In this document: piece by piece, positions 29,033 through 38,571 of the stretch
How positions within the stretch are numbered: position 1 is the first letter of the stretch
Layout: each line of letters opens with the position of its first letter
Origin: Lachnospiraceae bacterium
Lineage (GTDB): Bacteria > Bacillota > Clostridia > Lachnospirales > Lachnospiraceae
Length of the DNA: 49,336 nt
NCBI GenBank assembly: GCA_024690725.1
Contig: JAILOQ010000088.1
Coordinates: 1-49,336 of the forward strand
Direction: 5' to 3'
Position numbers and translations under genes: made by a program
The notes under the pieces: model-generated
Seen by the model: the letters and a program-made list of their open reading frames with translations, nothing else
What the model was told of the DNA's origin: nothing
Databases searched by the model: none

Positions 29033-31270
29033 ATGGAAGAGACAATTTTACGAACCGAATACTCCGAAGTGATGGAACAGTCCTACATTGATTATGCGAT
29101 GTCCGTCATTGTGGCACGTGCACTTCCGGATGTCAGAGACGGATTAAAGCCGGTACAGAGACGAACGCTTTATGATATGAGCGAACTGAAGATCCGTCCG
29201 GACGGCCCGTATCGAAAATGTGCCCGTATCGTCGGCGATACGATGGGTAAATACCATCCGCACGGAGATTCCAGTATCTATGATGCTTTGGTCGTGATGG
29301 CCCAGGATTTCAAAAAGGGCCTTCCCATGGTGGACGGACACGGTAACTTCGGCTCCATCGAAGGCGACAGTGCCGCAGCCATGCGTTATACCGAGGCGAG
29401 ACTTGCAAAGGTCACGCAGGAGGCATTCCTTGCGGATCTGGATAAAGATGTTGTCGATTTCATGCCGAACTTCGACGAAACGGAAAAAGAACCCGTTGTT
29501 TTACCCGTTAAGATCCCGAACATCCTTATAAACGGCGCAGAAGGCATTGCGGTAGGTATGGCGACCTCCATTCCTCCCCATAACGTGGGAGAGGTCATTG
29601 ACGGTTTAAAGGCCTATATGCAGGACCCGACGCTTAGCACCAGACAGCTGATGAAGTATGTCAAGGGGCCGGATTTCCCGACCGGCGGTATTGTCTGCAA
29701 CAAAGACGACCTGAAGGAAATCTATGAGACCGGTGTCGGCAAGATCAAGCTGCGCGGAAAAGTGGATGTGGAAAAAGGGAAGAACGGTCATGTCAACATC
29801 GTGATCAGCGAGATCCCTTATACGATGATCGGCACGGGTATTTCCAAATTCCTTATGGATGTGGCCGCACTTGCTGAGACGAAGAAAACGAACGATATCG
29901 TGGATATCACCAACCAGTCCGGAAAAGAAGGCATTCGTATCGTGATCGAATGCAAGCGCGATACCGACACGGAGCAGTTTATCAACATGCTCTACAAAAA
30001 GACGAAGCTGGAAGATACCTTCGGTGTCAATATGCTCGCGGTGGCATCCGGTCGTCCCGAGACCTTGTCTTTGGATCAGATCTTTAAGCATTGCGCAGAC
30101 TTTCAGTTCGAAGTGGCGACCAGAAAGTATACAAACCTTCTAGCCAAAGAACAGGAAAAGCGTGAAGTAGAGGAAGGCCTGATCAAGGCCTGCAACCTGA
30201 TCGATCTGATCATCGAGATCCTGCGCGGTTCAACGGATCGTGCCATGGCCAAGAAATGTCTCGTGGAAGGTATTACCGATGGAATCCGTTTCAAATCCAA
30301 GGAATCCAAGCTGATGGCCCAGCAGCTCATGTTTACCGAGCGTCAGGCCAATGCGATTTTAGAGATGCGTCTGTATAAGCTGATCGGTCTGGAGATCAAC
30401 GCCCTGTTAAAAGAACATGAAGAGACGGTAGCGAACATCTATCGCTACGAGGATATTCTCTCAAGCCGTTCCTCCATGACGCAGGTTTTGATCGAGGAAT
30501 TGGACGGGATCAAGAAGGCATACGGACAGAAACGAAAGACAGAGATCACAAATGCGGAAGAAGCCGTATATGTGGAAAAGAAGGCAGAAGAGATCGATGT
30601 ATACTTCATGATGGACCGTTTTGGTTATGCAAGGCTCATCGATGTTCCCACATATGAACGAAACAAAGAGACTGCGGATGAAGAGAGCAAGTTCCTCTTC
30701 AAACTGAAGAGTCAGGCAAAGGTCTGCATCTTTACCGCATCCGGGCAGATGCACACGATCAAGGTCGAAGATGTGCCGCTTGGCAAGTTCCGCGACAAGG
30801 GCGTTCCGATCGACAACATCAGTAACTATAAGTCCGAAGAGGATGTGATCATTTATGCCTGCTCGCAGAGCGAGGTGAACCTGTATCGTCTGATCTTCGT
30901 GACAAAGAACAGTTTCTGCAAGATCGTCGACGGCGGAGAATTCGACGTCAGCAAGCGAACGGTGGCAGCGACCAAGTTAAACGACGGCGATGAGGTGATC
31001 TCCGTAAATGCATTAAACGATGCGACATCCGTCGTACTGAAGTCAAAGGATGGGTATTTCCTCCGCTTTGCGGTGGATGAGATCCCGACCATGAAGAAAA
31101 CGGCAGCCGGCGTAAAAGGAATGAACCTCTCCGCAAAGGATGAGATCGATGAAGTCTTCTACATCCAAAATGCGGTAGAATCCATTTACGAATACGGCGA
31201 ACGACAGATCGAGCTGCAAAAACTGAAGTTGAATCACCGTGCGGCAAAGGGTACGAAAGTAAGAGGATGA
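29033..31270 (+). CDS. parC: Type IIA DNA topoisomerase subunit A (ParC/GyrA-like)
   Basis: [41 protein letters not shown]; no QRRGGKG GyrA box seen. Confidence 0.82.
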   Translation: MEETILRTEYSEVMEQSYIDYAMSVIVARALPDVRDGLKPVQRRTLYDMSELKIRPDGPYRKCARIVGDTMGKYHPHGDSSIYDALVVMAQDFKKGLPMVDGHGNFGSIEGDSAAAMRYTEARLAKVTQEAFLADLDKDVVDFMPNFDETEKEPVVLPVKIPNILINGAEGIAVGMATSIPPHNVGEVIDGLKAYMQDPTLSTRQLMKYVKGPDFPTGGIVCNKDDLKEIYETGVGKIKLRGKVDVEKGKNGHVNIVISEIPYTMIGTGISKFLMDVAALAETKKTNDIVDITNQSGKEGIRIVIECKRDTDTEQFINMLYKKTKLEDTFGVNMLAVASGRPETLSLDQIFKHCADFQFEVATRKYTNLLAKEQEKREVEEGLIKACNLIDLIIEILRGSTDRAMAKKCLVEGITDGIRFKSKESKLMAQQLMFTERQANAILEMRLYKLIGLEINALLKEHEETVANIYRYEDILSSRSSMTQVLIEELDGIKKAYGQKRKTEITNAEEAVYVEKKAEEIDVYFMMDRFGYARLIDVPTYERNKETADEESKFLFKLKSQAKVCIFTASGQMHTIKVEDVPLGKFRDKGVPIDNISNYKSEEDVIIYACSQSEVNLYRLIFVTKNSFCKIVDGGEFDVSKRTVAATKLNDGDEVISVNALNDATSVVLKSKDGYFLRFAVDEIPTMKKTAAGVKGMNLSAKDEIDEVFYIQNAVESIYEYGERQIELQKLKLNHRAAKGTKVRG

Positions 31271-31273
31271 TCT

Positions 31274-31834
31274 ATGAGAGTGATAGCCGGAGAGGCCAGA
31301 AGTTTACAGCTTGTAACACCCGAAGGGGAGGATACCAGGCCAACGACTGACCGGATCAAAGAAACGCTTTTTAACATGATACAGTTTGATATTCCCGGCT
31401 GTAAGTTTTTGGATCTGTTTGCGGGAAGCGGCGGGATCGGTATTGAAGCGTTAAGCCGCGGAGCCGAGAAGGCGGTATTTGTGGATTCCGCAAAGGAAGC
31501 GCAGGCTTGTATCGAACAGAATCTGGAACATACGCACTTTACCGACAAAGCGCAGCTGTTAAAGCAGGACGCGTTTGTCTCCATGATGATGTTGGAGTAT
31601 AGAGAGGTCTTTGATATCGTATTTATGGATCCGCCGTATCACAAAGAACTTGAGCGAAGAGTATTGGAATACCTTTCCACGTCGCCCATCATAAACGCAG
31701 ATACGCTCGTTATATTCGAAGCGGCCGTGGATACGGATATTTCCTATATCGACCAATTGCCCTTTACGATAACGAAAGTCAAGAAATATAAGAATAACAT
31801 GCATGTATTTTTGAAAAAGGATGTGGCAGAATGA
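31274..31834 (+). CDS. rsmD: 16S rRNA (guanine(966)-N(2))-methyltransferase
   Basis: [40 protein letters not shown] motif. Confidence 0.93.
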   Translation: MRVIAGEARSLQLVTPEGEDTRPTTDRIKETLFNMIQFDIPGCKFLDLFAGSGGIGIEALSRGAEKAVFVDSAKEAQACIEQNLEHTHFTDKAQLLKQDAFVSMMMLEYREVFDIVFMDPPYHKELERRVLEYLSTSPIINADTLVIFEAAVDTDISYIDQLPFTITKVKKYKNNMHVFLKKDVAE

Positions 31835-32325
31835 AAAAAGCGATCTATCCCGGAAGTTTTGATCCGGTAACCTACGGACATTTGGATATCATCAAACGGG
31901 CTGCGGCGATCTTCGATGAAGTGACCGTCAGCGTTCTCTATAATGTTAAGAAATCTTCATTGTTTTCTGTAGATGAACGTGTTAAAATGCTAAAGGAGGC
32001 AACAAAGGATCTTCCCAATGTCAAGGTGGATTCTTTCAGCGGTCTGTTGATCGATTATGCGAAATCCAAGGATGTACATTGTGTGATCCGAGGACTCCGT
32101 GCGATCACCGATTTCGAATACGAACTTCAGGTATCGCAGACCAATCATTTGCTTTCCCATGGGGACTTGGATACGGTGTTCTTCACTACAGATCTGCAAT
32201 ATTCGTATCTTTCCAGTTCCAGTGTAAAGGAGATTGCATATTTCCAAGGGGATGTGTCCCCTTGCGTGCCGGATTTTGTGGCGGACGCATTGGAAGCAAA
32301 ATATGCCGAGCAGGATAGAAAATAA
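31831..32325 (+). CDS. coaD: Phosphopantetheine adenylyltransferase
   Basis: [28 protein letters not shown] overlap with rsmD. Confidence 0.96.
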   Translation: MKKAIYPGSFDPVTYGHLDIIKRAAAIFDEVTVSVLYNVKKSSLFSVDERVKMLKEATKDLPNVKVDSFSGLLIDYAKSKDVHCVIRGLRAITDFEYELQVSQTNHLLSHGDLDTVFFTTDLQYSYLSSSSVKEIAYFQGDVSPCVPDFVADALEAKYAEQDRK

Positions 32326-32346
32326 GTAAAAGGTGTAGGAGATGTC

Positions 32347-33009
32347 ATGGCAGAGAGAAGTGAACAAACAAGTAAAATAGAACAGGCGATCGATGATCTG
32401 GAGAATTACCTTTCAAGCTGCAAGCTGCAGTTCATGAGCAGTACCAATATCATCGTAAATACCGAAGATGTTATGGAGCTGGTGAACGATCTTCGCAGAA
32501 AGGCTCCGGATGAGATCAGAAGATATCGTAAGATCATCCAGAATCAGGAAGCCATTTTGGCGGATGCACATCAGCAGGCGGAACAGATATTAAAGGAAGC
32601 CGCAGTGCATACATCCGAATTGGTCAATGAGCAGGAGATCATGCGTCAGGCATACGAGCAAGCGGAAGAGATCGTTGCGATGGCGAACAGACAGGCACAG
32701 GAGATCATCGATCAGGCTACGATCGAAGCAAATCAAATGCGTGATGCCGCAACGGTTTATACGGATGATCAGTTGGCAGGAATCGAAGATATCCTGACAC
32801 ACAGTATTGAGACTGCATCCAATCGTTATGAGAATCTCCTTCGTTCCTTAAACGAGACCTTGGAGATCGTAACCGCTAACAGAGCGCAACTGTATCCGGT
32901 GGATGCCATGGCTGAAATTCAGGAAGAAAATGCAGTTGATGTTCCTGTTGCAAGACCGAAGCCGAACGGTGGCGATGCCGGTAACGGTGGCGGAATTGAT
33001 CTGATTTAA
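32347..33009 (+). CDS. Coiled-coil protein (DivIVA/ATP synthase b-like helical region), function unknown
   Basis: Long heptad-rich helix ILADAHQQAEQILKEAA...EIVAMANRQAQEIIDQATIEANQMRD; Gly/Pro-rich tail. Confidence 0.65.
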   Translation: MAERSEQTSKIEQAIDDLENYLSSCKLQFMSSTNIIVNTEDVMELVNDLRRKAPDEIRRYRKIIQNQEAILADAHQQAEQILKEAAVHTSELVNEQEIMRQAYEQAEEIVAMANRQAQEIIDQATIEANQMRDAATVYTDDQLAGIEDILTHSIETASNRYENLLRSLNETLEIVTANRAQLYPVDAMAEIQEENAVDVPVARPKPNGGDAGNGGGIDLI

Positions 33010-33022
33010 TGAAATTGACGAG

Positions 33023-33052
33023 AAACTGCACGATTCGTGCAGTTTTTCTTTT
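33023..33052 (+). terminator. Rho-independent terminator 8 nt upstream of next ATG
   Basis: AAACTGCACG-ATT-CGTGCAGTTTTTCTTTT, perfect 10-bp stem. Confidence 0.88.
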
Positions 33053-33060
33053 GGAATCCT

Positions 33061-33768
33061 ATGCGTTTAGACAAATACTTATCCGATATTTCCGTCGGTA
33101 CACGAAGTGAGTGTAAAAAGTACATACGTAACGGGGCCGTAACGATCAACGGCGCGGTCGAAAAAGATCCCGGCGCCACGGTTTTCGCAAACGATGTGGT
33201 ATGTTTCCGGGGGCAGATTGTCGAACGAAAGGAACATCTGTATTATATGTTTCACAAGCCCGCCGGCTGCGTCAGTGCAACGGAAGATGCAAAGGAGAAA
33301 ACGGTTCTTTCCTATTTTCCGCCGGAATTACGGAAACGCCTTTTGATCGCGGGACGGCTCGATAAGGATACCGAGGGGTTCCTTCTTTTAACAGATGACG
33401 GTGCGTTTGTGCATCGGATCATGCATCCGAAACGCCATGTGAAGAAGACCTATTATTTTGAAGGAAAAGGTCGGCTTTCGGATCACGCAGAGGACCTGGT
33501 CAAAGAAGGGCTTGATATCGGAGACGAGACACGCACGAAACCCGCCGCACTTTACGATGTTACGCTTGACGGCGACGGCTTTCGCGGGTATCTGACGATC
33601 ACCGAGGGAAGGTATCATCAGGTGAAACGGATGATCCGGGCGCTCGGAGGAGAAGTCACATATCTGAAGCGCACGGCGATCGGAAATCTTTCCCTGGATG
33701 AGACCTTGGAAAAAGGCTCATTTCGGGAATTAACGGAGGAAGAATTTGAAGAAATATTACAAGGGTGA
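33061..33768 (+). CDS. Pseudouridine synthase, RsuA family
   Basis: MRLDKYLSDISVGTRSECKKYIRNG S4 domain; AGRLDKDTEGFLLLTDDG. Confidence 0.92.
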   Translation: MRLDKYLSDISVGTRSECKKYIRNGAVTINGAVEKDPGATVFANDVVCFRGQIVERKEHLYYMFHKPAGCVSATEDAKEKTVLSYFPPELRKRLLIAGRLDKDTEGFLLLTDDGAFVHRIMHPKRHVKKTYYFEGKGRLSDHAEDLVKEGLDIGDETRTKPAALYDVTLDGDGFRGYLTITEGRYHQVKRMIRALGGEVTYLKRTAIGNLSLDETLEKGSFRELTEEEFEEILQG

Positions 33769-34309
33769 ATTTGCGTATTACGAATGGAAAAAGAAACGGA
33801 TCACCATCCAGACGATTCTGCTTTTTGCCCTGTCTTTGGGCTTGTATCTCGTTGGATTCGTAACCAGCGGAAGCAATAAGAACCTTCTTACGATCGTTGC
33901 GGTATTGGGCCTTTTGCCTGCCAGTAACTCTTTGGTAAGCGCCGTTATGTACTATCGTTATCACGGCTGCAGCAAAGACGATCATGACGCAATGGAAGGT
34001 GTGTTTGCGGATTTCGTCAGTGGATACGGCTTTGTTTTCACGACATACAAAAAGAATTATGAGGTTTCCGGCCTGATCGTTAAAAACGGCTATGTATACG
34101 GCCTTTTAAAGAATCACCCCGAAGAGACCGGGGATATCGAGGAGCATATCAACTCGATCGCCAAGCAGAACGGTCATAATGTGGTCTGCGGAATGTTTAC
34201 GGATCGTGACGGGTTTTTAAAACGCTTAAAGGAACTGTCCGAGAAGGAAACGGAAGACAGTAAAAAGGATGAAGCGGTATTTCGTTTGATGACGGAGATT
34301 TCATTGTAA
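33746..34309 (+). CDS. Hypothetical protein with two predicted TM segments
   Basis: TTG start after GGAGGAAG; overlaps both neighbours. Confidence 0.6.
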   Translation: MKKYYKGEFAYYEWKKKRITIQTILLFALSLGLYLVGFVTSGSNKNLLTIVAVLGLLPASNSLVSAVMYYRYHGCSKDDHDAMEGVFADFVSGYGFVFTTYKKNYEVSGLIVKNGYVYGLLKNHPEETGDIEEHINSIAKQNGHNVVCGMFTDRDGFLKRLKELSEKETEDSKKDEAVFRLMTEISL

Positions 34310-35295
34310 TGAAGGAGTTCGTGATTTCGAAAAACGAAGCCGGTCAGCGCTTCGACAAATATATTGCCAAACGCCTCCCCCATGCAACGACGGGGTTTAT
34401 TTACAAAATGCTTCGCAAGAAGAATTTTGTTGTAAATGCGAAAAAAGCGGACGGCAAAGAAATTCTGAAAACCGGAGATGTGATCCGGTTTTATTTGAGT
34501 GACGAGACGTATGAAAAGTTCGCGAAAACCGAAGGATCATCGTCTGCCTCTAAAGAATTGTCACTGCCGGACGATCTGAACGTCATATATGAAGATGACG
34601 ATATCCTGATCTTTTCAAAGCCCGCGGGGATGCTGAGTCAAAAGGCCTCGCAAGACGATGTGTCCTTAAACGAATATCTGATCTCCTATCTGGTAAAAGA
34701 AGGGAAGATCACAAAGGAAGAGTTGGAAACCTTTCGACCATCCGTCTGTAACCGGCTGGATCGCAACACTTCGGGACTGATCCTGTGCGGGAAAAGCCTT
34801 TCCGGTTCCCAATATCTTTCCCGGATCATCAAGGATCACTCCCTGGAAAAATATTATCGCACGATCGTTTTGGGAAGGCTTACGGAGCATATCCTGCTCG
34901 AAGGGTATATGACAAAGGATGAGGCGGCCAACAAGGTTTCTTTGTCCCGGACGCGTCCGAAAGAAGGGGAAGCTGCATATTTAAAGACCGAGGTATGGCC
35001 GGAACGTTTCGCGATGTTTCACGGACAGGAATATACGCTCTGCAAGGTGAAGATCTATACCGGAAAGAGCCATCAGATCCGTGCACAGCTTGCGGATCGT
35101 GGGTTTCCTTTGGCGGGGGACGGAAAATACATGGGGAAACGTAAGGATCCGCTTTCCGAGGAAATAAAGAACCGCTATCAGATCTTGCATGCATATCGCG
35201 TTGTTTTTCCGAATGATGACAGATATCGCGGCATGGAAGTTGTTTGCGATGACAGCAAAATATTGGATAAGGCCTTGTGGATGCTTGGCGAATGA
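34309..35295 (+). CDS. Pseudouridine synthase, RluA family
   Basis: S4-like N-terminus; VCNRLDRNTSGLILCGKS; YTGKSHQIRAQLADRGFPLAGD. Confidence 0.92.
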   Translation: MKEFVISKNEAGQRFDKYIAKRLPHATTGFIYKMLRKKNFVVNAKKADGKEILKTGDVIRFYLSDETYEKFAKTEGSSSASKELSLPDDLNVIYEDDDILIFSKPAGMLSQKASQDDVSLNEYLISYLVKEGKITKEELETFRPSVCNRLDRNTSGLILCGKSLSGSQYLSRIIKDHSLEKYYRTIVLGRLTEHILLEGYMTKDEAANKVSLSRTRPKEGEAAYLKTEVWPERFAMFHGQEYTLCKVKIYTGKSHQIRAQLADRGFPLAGDGKYMGKRKDPLSEEIKNRYQILHAYRVVFPNDDRYRGMEVVCDDSKILDKALWMLGE

Positions 35296-35412
35296 TCGGT
35301 GGATAAGCCGGCAGAGAGGCTTGCGTATCTGCGGATGGAACCTGCGATGGCCTGTGAATCAGCGAATGGATCGGCGGCAGGGGCCTGTGAATAGGATCAG
35401 CGGATAAAGCAT
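35287..35412 (+). repeat. Degenerate tandem repeat of 31-33 bp, 3-4 units
   Basis: GGCCTGTGAAT at 35349-35359 and 35382-35392 (33-bp offset); related units start near 35287 and 35318. Confidence 0.5.
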
Positions 35413-35438
35413 GTAAAACATGCGGATGAGGAAGAGAA

Positions 35439-35981
35439 ATGGGAACATGGAACAGCCGCGGGCTGAGAGGCTCGACGCTCGAAGAAATGGTCAATCGAAC
35501 AAACGATAAATACAGGGATCAGGGGCTTGCACTGATGCAAAAGATCCCTACGCCCATAACGCCTGTCAAGATCGATCAGCAGAGCAGGCATATCACGCTC
35601 GCGTATTTCGATAAGCAAAGTACCGTAGACTACATCGGTGTGGTGCAGTCCATTCCGGTCTGTTTTGATGCGAAGGAAAGTGCGGTGGACACCTATGCCA
35701 TTGCCAATATTCACGAGCATCAGGTGAAGTTTATGCAGGACTTTGAAAAGCAGGGCGGGATCGCGTTCTTTTTGCTGTATTACACGCACAAAGACATCTT
35801 GTTTTACCTGCGGCTCAGGGAGTTGATGCCGTTTTGGGAGAGGGCGGAAACCGGCGGAAGAAAGAGCTTTCGCTTTGATGAACTCGATCATGCCTGGGAT
35901 TTTGAAGTGAAAAACGGGATTTGGGTGCCGTATCTGGAAATGCTGCAAAAGGATTTAAACGACCGCGAAACCGAAGGATGA
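35439..35981 (+). CDS. recU: Holliday junction resolvase RecU-like
   Basis: NRGLRGSTLEEMVNRTNDKYRDQGLALMQKIPTPI, STVDYIGV, CFDAKES, IHEHQVKFM..QGGIAFFLL match RecU motif order. Confidence 0.85.
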   Translation: MGTWNSRGLRGSTLEEMVNRTNDKYRDQGLALMQKIPTPITPVKIDQQSRHITLAYFDKQSTVDYIGVVQSIPVCFDAKESAVDTYAIANIHEHQVKFMQDFEKQGGIAFFLLYYTHKDILFYLRLRELMPFWERAETGGRKSFRFDELDHAWDFEVKNGIWVPYLEMLQKDLNDRETEG

Positions 35982-35993
35982 TCCGTCAAAAAG

Positions 35994-36022
35994 TTGACAT
36001 AAATTTATAAATAATTTATACT
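35994..36022 (+). promoter_or_regulatory. Near-consensus sigma-A promoter for his genes
   Basis: TTGACA (35994-35999), 17-bp spacer, TATACT (36017-36022). Confidence 0.88.
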
Positions 36023-36100
36023 AATTCTGTGTGCGCAAACATAGGAAAATCAAGGTGTTGCGACGATTTACGAAGGACTTCGCACAGAAGAGGAGTGTTT

Positions 36101-37303
36101 ATGAAAAAACTGATCCATACGCCGGAAGGTGTCAGGGATATATACGGAAGCGAACTGCATTCCAAATTATGGGTAAAACAGCAGATTTCCGATGTGTTCC
36201 ATACCTTCGGTTATGAAGATATTCAAACCCCGACATTCGAATTTTTCGACGTTTTCGGTTCCGATATCGGAACGACGCCGAGCAAGGAACTCTATAAATT
36301 CTTTGACAAAGAAGGCAATACGCTCGTGCTTCGTCCGGACTTAACGCCCGGTGTGGTAAGAGCGGCTTCCAAGTATTTTGTGGAGGATGAGGCGGCGATC
36401 CGTCTCTGCTATGAGGGAGAGACCTATACCAATACGTCGAATCTTCAGGGAAAGCTCAAAGAAGTTACGCAGATGGGCGTGGAGTTTATCGGAGACGGAA
36501 GTGTGTATGCCGATGCCGAGATCGTGCATCTGGCCGTATCCGCGCTGAAGGCTTCCGGCTTGAAGGAATTTACCGTAAGTGTGGGTGATGTCAGCTTCTT
36601 TAAGGGAATCTGCCAGGAAGCAAAGCTTTCGGAAGAAACGGAAGATGAACTCAGAGAATATATTTCCGACAAGAATCTCTTCGGTGTGGAAGAAGTCTTG
36701 CAGGAAAAGAATATCAGCAAAGAAAATACCGATGCGTTTTTGCGGATCACGGAGTTGTTCGGTTCTGCGGAGGTGTTGGAAGAAGCGCAGGAACTTGTGC
36801 ATAACGATGTGAGCCGTGCCGCTATCGCGCGCTTGAAGGAATTCTATAACCTGATCTGTTTCTACGGAGATGAGAAATATGTCTCCTTTGATCTGGGTCT
36901 CGTCAGTCGTTATCATTATTATACCGGCATGATCTTTAAGGGGTATACCTACGGAACCGGTGATGCCATTTTACTCGGCGGTCGCTACGATCAGCTGGTT
37001 TCTTACTTTGGAAAGGAAGCTCCGGCGGTCGGCTGTATGGTAGTTCTCGACGGCCTTTTGCAGGCACTTGCAAGTCGTGAATTATTACAATCCTATGATC
37101 AAGATGTGACGTACGCGGTATTTGCAAAAGAAGATACGAAGCTTGCTTTGCAGTTTGTGAATCAGGCCAGAGCGCTCGGTGACCGGATGGCGGTCTTCGT
37201 GCTCGACGAGAAAAGAAATGAAGCGTATTATAAAAAACTCGGCGAAAAGCATCATGCAAAAGAGGTTCTCAAGATCGATGCGAAGGGCGCCAAAAAACTG
37301 TAA
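36101..37303 (+). CDS. hisZ: ATP phosphoribosyltransferase regulatory subunit
   Basis: HisRS-like TPEGVRDIYG, LRPDLTPGVVR; adjacent to short-form hisG. Confidence 0.92.
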   Translation: MKKLIHTPEGVRDIYGSELHSKLWVKQQISDVFHTFGYEDIQTPTFEFFDVFGSDIGTTPSKELYKFFDKEGNTLVLRPDLTPGVVRAASKYFVEDEAAIRLCYEGETYTNTSNLQGKLKEVTQMGVEFIGDGSVYADAEIVHLAVSALKASGLKEFTVSVGDVSFFKGICQEAKLSEETEDELREYISDKNLFGVEEVLQEKNISKENTDAFLRITELFGSAEVLEEAQELVHNDVSRAAIARLKEFYNLICFYGDEKYVSFDLGLVSRYHYYTGMIFKGYTYGTGDAILLGGRYDQLVSYFGKEAPAVGCMVVLDGLLQALASRELLQSYDQDVTYAVFAKEDTKLALQFVNQARALGDRMAVFVLDEKRNEAYYKKLGEKHHAKEVLKIDAKGAKKL

Positions 37304-37314
37304 AGGATTTTGTT

Positions 37315-37962
37315 ATGAGTGAGGATATGAGATACATTACCTTTGCCTTGGGCAAAGGAAGACTTGCAAATAAAACACTGGATATACTGGATCGGATCGG
37401 TGTACATTGCGAGGAAATGAAAGATAAATCGACAAGAAAACTGATCTTCGTCAATGAAGAACTGAAGTTTAAGTTCTTCCTTGCAAAAGGACCGGACGTT
37501 CCGACCTATGTGGAATACGGCGCAGCGGATATCGGTGTTGTCGGAAAGGATACTTTGCTGGAAGAAGGCAGAAGAGCCTATGAGGTATTGGATCTTGGCT
37601 TTGGAAAATGCAGAATGTGTGTCTGCGGACCGGAGAGTGCGAGAGAGTTGTTGCAGCACCATGAAATGATCCGCGTGGCCAGCAAATACCCGCATATCGC
37701 AAAGGATTATTTTTACAACAAAAAGCATCAGACTGTGGATATCATCAAGTTAAACGGTTCTGTTGAGCTTGGCCCCATCGTCGGTCTTTCGGATGTGATC
37801 GTCGACATCGTGGAGACCGGTTCCACCTTGAAAGAAAACGGACTTGTGGTTTTGGAAGAGATCTGTCCGCTTTCCGCACGCATGATCGTCAATCAGGTGA
37901 GTATGAAGATGGAATCTCAGAGGATCATGGATTTGGTGCATAAACTCAAAGCAAATTTATAG
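37315..37962 (+). CDS. hisG: ATP phosphoribosyltransferase, short form
   Basis: TFALGKGRLANKTLD, GAADIGVVGKD, DVIVDIVETGSTLKENGL. Confidence 0.95.
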   Translation: MSEDMRYITFALGKGRLANKTLDILDRIGVHCEEMKDKSTRKLIFVNEELKFKFFLAKGPDVPTYVEYGAADIGVVGKDTLLEEGRRAYEVLDLGFGKCRMCVCGPESARELLQHHEMIRVASKYPHIAKDYFYNKKHQTVDIIKLNGSVELGPIVGLSDVIVDIVETGSTLKENGLVVLEEICPLSARMIVNQVSMKMESQRIMDLVHKLKANL

Positions 37963-37971
37963 GAGGCAATT

Positions 37972-38565
37972 ATGTCCAGAAAAGTAACGGTTTCCAGAAA
38001 AACCGGAGAAACAGATATTACGATCACATTGGATCTTGACGGAAGCGGTGTCTGCAAGGCGGATACCGGGATCGGATTTTTGGATCATATGTTTTGCGGT
38101 TTCGCAAAGCACGGATATTTCGATCTGGAAGTCAGCGTAAAAGGCGATCTTGAGATCGACGGACACCACAGCGTGGAGGATTGCGGTATCGTCTTTGGCG
38201 AAGCGATCGCAAAAGCGGTGGGCAACAAAGCCGGGATCAATCGCTTCGGCTATTTCATCCTTCCCATGGATGAAGCGCTCGTTCTTTGTTCCGTAGATCT
38301 GTGCGGCAGACCGTATTATGCGTCAAACGCAGACTTTACGGTACCGATGGTCGGCGAACTTGATACGCAGCTCGTGAAGGAATTCTTTTATTCCGTTTCC
38401 TACGGTGCAATGATGAATCTGCACTTCGATGTGATGCGCGGTGAAAATGCACATCATATCATCGAGGCAATGTTCAAAGCCTTCGGAAAGAGCCTGGATA
38501 TGGCCGTAAAATATGACGAAAGATGTAAAGGGATCCCGTCCACAAAAGGTTCCCTGGGAGATTAA
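37972..38565 (+). CDS. hisB: Imidazoleglycerol-phosphate dehydratase
   Basis: TGIGFLDHMFCGFAKHG, DGHHSVEDCGIVFGEA. Confidence 0.96.
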   Translation: MSRKVTVSRKTGETDITITLDLDGSGVCKADTGIGFLDHMFCGFAKHGYFDLEVSVKGDLEIDGHHSVEDCGIVFGEAIAKAVGNKAGINRFGYFILPMDEALVLCSVDLCGRPYYASNADFTVPMVGELDTQLVKEFFYSVSYGAMMNLHFDVMRGENAHHIIEAMFKAFGKSLDMAVKYDERCKGIPSTKGSLGD

Positions 38566-38571
38566 GACAAG

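Noticed and set aside
34880-35494. 204-aa minus-strand ORF spanning the recU upstream gap
   Set aside because: Pro/His/Ser-rich low-complexity translation over the degenerate repeat and parts of two solid genes; no SD.
36022-36101. Possible T-box or his leader attenuator before hisZ
   Set aside because: The leader is only about 70 nt, with no T-box motif, no His-codon run and no terminator; the TTCTGTGTG/CGCACAGAA pairing starts upstream of the likely TSS.
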